The translations under genes were made by a program, and so were the position numbers. Under the pieces are notes generated by a model that had not been told where the DNA came from, ran no database searches, and saw only the letters and a program-made list of their open reading frames with translations. Source: Methylococcaceae bacterium NSP1-2 (GTDB lineage Bacteria; Pseudomonadota; Gammaproteobacteria; Methylococcales; Methylomonadaceae). From it: a DNA stretch of 8,676 bases. The stretch lies in assembly GCA_002256685.1 (NCBI GenBank), contig NQJH01000052.1, positions 1 through 8,676 of the forward strand, written 5' to 3'. Positions 6,116-8,676 of this stretch are shown piece by piece (the stretch's first letter is position 1; each line of letters begins with the position of its first letter).

Positions 6116-7438
6116 GTGAATACTTCAAGAGCTCAGATGGCTAACAAAGTCGGCGGTTCTTCAGAACTAAAAGCGCGCTTGCTTTTTGTTTTGGGTGCTT
6201 TTTTTGTTTACCGAGTGGGTGCTCATATTCCTGTTCCAGGAGTTGATCCTAAAGCACTAGCGGTTATGTTTGAGCAGCAAAGTGGCTCTATCTTAGACAT
6301 GTTTAACATGTTTTCGGGTGGTGCTTTAATGCGTTTAAGCTTATTTGCACTTGGTATCATGCCCTATATTTCTGCGTCTATCATTATGCAATTGATGACC
6401 GTTGTAATACCGACAATGGAGCAGATGAAAAAAGAGGGTGAGTCAGGGCGACGGAAGATTTCTCAGTTTACCCGCTATGGGACGGTGGTTTTAGCAACAT
6501 TTCAGGCTATCGGTATTTCTGTGGCTTTGCAAAATCAAACTGCTGGTGGACTATCAGTAGTTTTGAATCCAGGAATCGGTTTTATCGTTATAACAACCAT
6601 CACATTGGTTACGGGTACTATATTTCTGATGTGGTTGGGTGAGCAGGTGACGGAGCGTGGTATTGGTAATGGTATTTCGATGATTATCTTTGCTGGTATC
6701 GTTTCTGGGTTACCTAAAGCGATTGGTGGTACATTAGAGTTAGCCAGAACAGGCGAGATGAACGGGGGTTTTATTATCCTATTGTTCTTGCTGTCTATCT
6801 CAGTTACTGCGTTAGTTGTTTTTGTGGAAAGAGGACAGAGAAGAATTCTCATCAACTATCCAAAAAGACAGCAAGGTCGTAAATTATATGCAGGACAAAG
6901 TAGTTTTTTACCATTGAAACTCAATATGGCTGGCGTTATACCACCTATTTTTGCATCAAGTATTATATTGTTTCCAGCGACTATCGCAAGCTGGTTTGGT
7001 GACAGCGCAGGTTTTGGTTGGCTTCAAGATGTTGCGACTATGTTGTCACCTGGGCAACCTGTCTACGTTATGTTTTACGCAACAGCTATTATATTCTTTT
7101 GTTTTTTCTATACTGCATTAGTATTTAATTCAAAAGAAACGGCTGAGAATTTAAAGAAATCAGGTGCGTTTTTACCAGGCATTAGACCAGGTATTCAAAC
7201 GAGTACCTACATAGACAAAGTAATGACTCGATTAACTTTGATTGGGGCTTTTTATATTACCTTGGTTTGTTTGTTACCTGAGTTTTTAATAGTATATTGG
7301 AATGTTCCGTTTTATTTTGGTGGAACGTCTTTATTGATTATTGTGGTAGTCGTCATGGATTTTATTTCGCAAATGCAAACCCATGTTATGTCTCAGCAAT
7401 ATGAAGGCTTAATGAAAAAAGCCAATCTGAAAAAATAA
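6116..7438 (+). CDS. secY: preprotein translocase channel subunit SecY
   Basis: SecY is the ten-helix inner-membrane channel that, with SecE and SecG, exports unfolded proteins driven by SecA or inserts membrane proteins from SRP-bound ribosomes. The 440 residues (443 in E. coli) contain a first helix at about 20-37, the plug region with DMFNMFSGGALMR (61-73), the gate helix ALGIMPYISASIIMQL (78-93), the KKEGESGRRKISQ cytosolic loop (105-117), GEQVTERGIGNGIS (175-188) and the GQRRILINYPKRQQGRK loop (240-256). The C-terminal half has FLPGIRPG (352-359), whose Arg357 is essential for SecA-dependent export in E. coli. The GTG start follows the L15 stop with no gap, supported by GAGG at 6107-6110; an ATG at 6137 is less likely. 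Confidence 0.98.
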   Translation: MNTSRAQMANKVGGSSELKARLLFVLGAFFVYRVGAHIPVPGVDPKALAVMFEQQSGSILDMFNMFSGGALMRLSLFALGIMPYISASIIMQLMTVVIPTMEQMKKEGESGRRKISQFTRYGTVVLATFQAIGISVALQNQTAGGLSVVLNPGIGFIVITTITLVTGTIFLMWLGEQVTERGIGNGISMIIFAGIVSGLPKAIGGTLELARTGEMNGGFIILLFLLSISVTALVVFVERGQRRILINYPKRQQGRKLYAGQSSFLPLKLNMAGVIPPIFASSIILFPATIASWFGDSAGFGWLQDVATMLSPGQPVYVMFYATAIIFFCFFYTALVFNSKETAENLKKSGAFLPGIRPGIQTSTYIDKVMTRLTLIGAFYITLVCLLPEFLIVYWNVPFYFGGTSLLIIVVVVMDFISQMQTHVMSQQYEGLMKKANLKK

Positions 7439-7452
7439 TTTAGGAGTTAGCT

Positions 7453-7566
7453 GTGAAGGTTCGTGCTTCGGTTAAAACAATTTGTAGAAATTGTAAAATT
7501 GTAAAAAGAAATGGCGTTGTTAGAGTTATCTGTGTTGACGGAAGACATAAACAACGACAAGGCTAG
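7453..7566 (+). CDS. rpmJ: 50S ribosomal protein L36, zinc-binding form
   Basis: L36 is the smallest bacterial ribosomal protein, a zinc ribbon bound to 23S rRNA below the factor-binding region. The 37-codon frame starts with GTG, has a strong AGGAG site (7442-7446) 6 bases upstream, and ends in TAG. It begins MKVRASVKTICRNCK and ends RHKQRQG, clearly L36. The metal ligands are all present: Cys11, Cys14, Cys27 and His32, so this is the zinc-containing (C-plus) form rather than the zinc-free paralogue made under zinc starvation. It follows secY by 14 bases, its standard place at the end of the spc operon. Confidence 0.97.
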   Translation: MKVRASVKTICRNCKIVKRNGVVRVICVDGRHKQRQG

Positions 7567-7572
7567 AATTTG

Positions 7573-7601
7573 TTGTGCCATGATTAGTGTAATGCTATAA
7601 T
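7573..7601 (+). promoter_or_regulatory. predicted alpha-operon promoter, extended -10
   Basis: A perfect TATAAT (7596-7601) is preceded by TGC (7593-7595), forming an extended -10 element. A weak -35 (TTGTGC, 7573-7578, three of six matches) lies exactly 17 bases upstream. Transcription would begin around 7607-7611, giving a leader of about 35 bases before the rpsM ATG. It lies in the largest intergenic gap of the window, where a separate alpha-operon promoter would be expected. It should act in addition to read-through from the spc genes. The basis is visual consensus matching only. Confidence 0.65.
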
Positions 7602-7608
7602 CTGGCAC
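7575..7608 (+). repeat. interrupted 11-bp dyad over the alpha promoter
   Basis: GTGCCA (7575-7580) plus GATTA (7582-7586) is the exact reverse complement of TAATC (7598-7602) plus TGGCAC (7603-7608), with one unpaired T at 7581 and an 11-base loop. The dyad contains the whole -10 box and ends at the predicted start site. In RNA reading through from rpmJ it could form a hairpin. The bases that follow (TTAACTTT) are too poor in T for a confident terminator. It could be a weak terminator, a protein-binding dyad or chance. Confidence 0.5.
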
Positions 7609-7623
7609 TTAACTTTAGAATAC

Positions 7624-7642
7624 TACTCAGGGGAGTATCTGG
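7624..7642 (+). promoter_or_regulatory. rpsM Shine-Dalgarno within a potential hairpin
   Basis: TACTC (7624-7628) can pair with GAGTA (7633-7637) around an AGGG loop, placing the strong GGGGAG ribosome binding site (7630-7635) in the loop and stem. In addition, ATCTGG (7637-7642) can pair with CCAGAT (7670-7675) inside the gene, enclosing the ATG, and GGCA/TGCC (7645-7648/7654-7657) can pair within it. In E. coli the alpha operon is controlled by S4 binding a pseudoknot at this start. The sequence here is different, so a similar role is an inference. Confidence 0.35.
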
Positions 7643-7999
7643 ATGGCACGTATTGCCGGGATAAATGTACCAGATCATAAACACGCAGTGATAGCTTTGA
7701 CTGCAATTTATGGCATAGGTCGTCAAACAGCAAGTGAAATTTGCGTTGAGGTAGGTATAGCACCTTCCATAAAAATAAAAGAACTGACTGAAGAGCAATT
7801 GGAAGCTATTCGTAGTGTCGTTTCGAAGATGACAGTGGAAGGTGATCTGCGTCGTGAAGTTTCTATGAATATTAAGCGTTTGATGGACTTAGGTTGCTAT
7901 CGCGGAATAAGACATCGCCGAGGTTTGCCTTTGAGAGGACAGAGAACAAGAACAAACGCTCGTACTCGAAAAGGTCCGCGTAAACCGATCAGAAAATAA
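7643..7999 (+). CDS. rpsM: 30S ribosomal protein S13
   Basis: S13 is in the 30S head, binds S19, makes intersubunit bridges to 23S rRNA and L5, and its C-terminal tail reaches the P-site tRNA. The 118-residue product (E. coli also 118) begins MARIAGINVPDHKHAVIALTAIYGIGRQTA, with the helix-turn-helix-like GIG loop at 24-26. It continues with LRREVSMNIKRLMDLGCYRGIRHRRGLPLRGQRTRTNARTRKG (69-111), an unmistakable S13 block, and a basic tail ending KPIRK. It is the first gene of the alpha operon, 76 bases after rpmJ and behind its own predicted promoter and ribosome binding site GGGGAG (7630-7635). Confidence 0.98.
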   Translation: MARIAGINVPDHKHAVIALTAIYGIGRQTASEICVEVGIAPSIKIKELTEEQLEAIRSVVSKMTVEGDLRREVSMNIKRLMDLGCYRGIRHRRGLPLRGQRTRTNARTRKGPRKPIRK

Positions 8000-8024
8000 G
8001 ATATTCCTTTAAGAGATAAAAGTA

Positions 8025-8411
8025 ATGGCTAGTCCCAATCGCGCTAGAAAACGTATTAAAAAAGAAGTTGCCGATGGTATCGTGCATGTTCACGCTTCTT
8101 TCAATAACACCATCATAACGATTACAGATAGAAAAGGTAACGCTTTGTCTTGGGCAACATCAGGTGGCTCAGGCTTCCGTGGTTCCAGAAAAAGCACTCC
8201 ATTTGCTGCACAGGTTGCCGCTGAAAAAGCCGGTATCGTTGCGCAAGAATTCGGCATGAAAAATCTTGATGTTATGATCAAAGGTCCGGGTCCGGGTCGT
8301 GAATCCGCTGTGCGTTCTTTGAACAATCTGGGATTTAAAATTAATAACATTGTTGACGTAACACCCATTCCTCATAATGGTTGCCGTCCACCTAAGAAAC
8401 GCCGCGTTTAG
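8025..8411 (+). CDS. rpsK: 30S ribosomal protein S11
   Basis: S11 forms part of the 30S platform with S6, S18 and S21 and contacts mRNA near the E site and the Shine-Dalgarno helix. The 128-residue protein (129 in E. coli) has a basic N-terminus and the highly conserved ADGIVHVHASFNNTIITITDRKGN (16-39), WATSGGSGFRGSRKSTPFAAQVAAE (43-67), IKGPGPGRES (85-94) and DVTPIPHNGCRPPKKRRV (111-128). Asn118-Gly119 matches the E. coli site where asparagine becomes isoaspartate. The ribosome binding site is a weak AAGAGA (8011-8016). The gap to rpsM is 25 bases with no promoter visible. Confidence 0.98.
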   Translation: MASPNRARKRIKKEVADGIVHVHASFNNTIITITDRKGNALSWATSGGSGFRGSRKSTPFAAQVAAEKAGIVAQEFGMKNLDVMIKGPGPGRESAVRSLNNLGFKINNIVDVTPIPHNGCRPPKKRRV

Positions 8412-8429
8412 AAATCTGGAGTAGTATTA

Positions 8430-8676
8430 TGGCAAGATATCTTGGACCTACCTGTAAATTAAGTCGAAGAGAAGGGACTGATCTGTTTTTAAAAAGCAGA
8501 GGAAAGTCTTTAGAAGGTAAATGTAAGTTAGATCAGAGACCTGGTCAACATGGCACTAAACGTGCGAGAAGTTCTGATTACGCGACGCAGTTAAGAGCAA
8601 AACAACGCTTACGCAGAATCTACGGCATCTTAGAAAAACAATTCAGAAATTACTACAAATCTGCTGATATGAAGAA
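8430..8676 (+). CDS. rpsD: 30S ribosomal protein S4, 5' part (partial)
   Basis: The first 82 codons are present and the gene runs off the window. S4 initiates 30S assembly by binding the 16S 5' domain, and in E. coli it is the translational repressor of the alpha operon. The start MARYLGPTCKLSRREGTDLFLKS is diagnostic, followed by RPGQHGTK (37-44), a basic LRAKQRLRRIYGILEKQFRNYY region (54-75). Only two cysteines (Cys9 and Cys32) are visible, at or near positions of the zinc cluster of four-cysteine S4 proteins, so a full zinc site is not supported. A GGAG site (8419-8422) lies 7 bases before the ATG. The S4 RNA-binding domain would lie beyond the window. Confidence 0.97.

Noticed and set aside
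6535..6855. Long open frame on the minus strand within secY (similar ones occur opposite rpsC, rplO and rpsK)
   Set aside because: It lies wholly opposite a conserved gene, has no ribosome binding site or recognisable protein family, and its composition mirrors the codons of SecY.
7536..7569. TTGACG in rpmJ with TAGAAT downstream as a second alpha promoter
   Set aside because: The spacing is 22 bases, too long for a sigma-70 promoter, and the TTGACG encodes conserved residues of L36.
7603..7616. Sigma-54-like -24 box (TGGCAC) before rpsM
   Set aside because: The required TTGC at the -12 position is TTTA here, and the TGGCAC is fully explained as the right arm of the dyad.
7575..7618. Strong intrinsic terminator at the end of the spc operon
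   Set aside because: The stem is plausible but the downstream stretch TTAACTTT is not a T tract, so I list it only as a dyad.
1..8676. Mobile element, horizontal insertion or novel system within the cluster
   Set aside because: Every stretch above 80 bases is covered by a conserved ribosomal or Sec gene in classical order, with no extra ORF, repeat pair or tRNA.

Overview
This window is a continuous stretch of the conserved bacterial ribosomal protein cluster: the distal part of the S10 operon, the whole spc operon and the start of the alpha operon. All genes are on the + strand. Gene order is rpsS (3' end), rplV, rpsC, rplP, rpmC, rpsQ | rplN, rplX, rplE, rpsN, rpsH, rplF, rplR, rpsE, rpmD, rplO, secY, rpmJ | rpsM, rpsK, rpsD (5' part). 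This is the classical proteobacterial order with no insertion, loss or rearrangement. The proteins align, mostly without gaps, to what I recall of the Escherichia coli proteins (for example L5 179 aa, L6 177 aa, L18 117 aa, S14 101 aa of the zinc-free type, SecY 440 aa). I infer a gammaproteobacterium with a moderately AT-rich genome. Genus cannot be fixed by eye.

S10 part (1-2048): L22, S3, L16, L29 and S17 follow the S19 tail. Translational coupling is tight: rplP/rpmC share one base and rpmC/rpsQ overlap by four. spc part (2086-7566): it starts after a gap of only 37 bases that shows no convincing promoter, so it is probably transcribed by read-through from S10. It ends with SecY, the protein-translocation channel (GTG start directly after the L15 stop), and a 37-residue zinc-type L36 that is easily missed because of its size. 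alpha part (7567-8676): a 76-base gap, the largest in the window, carries a good extended -10 promoter (TGC TATAAT) lying inside an 11-bp interrupted dyad. After it comes a short leader in which the S13 Shine-Dalgarno sequence can fold into a hairpin.

Together the genes encode parts of both ribosomal subunits plus the SecY channel that accepts nascent chains, in near-stoichiometric co-transcribed order. I found no mobile element, tRNA, CRISPR array, unknown ORF or sign of gene transfer. The observations worth a second look are regulatory: the alpha promoter/dyad, the possible S4-responsive rpsM leader, a perfect hairpin just before rplE where S8 feedback acts in E. coli, and the missing spc promoter. 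I see no undescribed biological system here.
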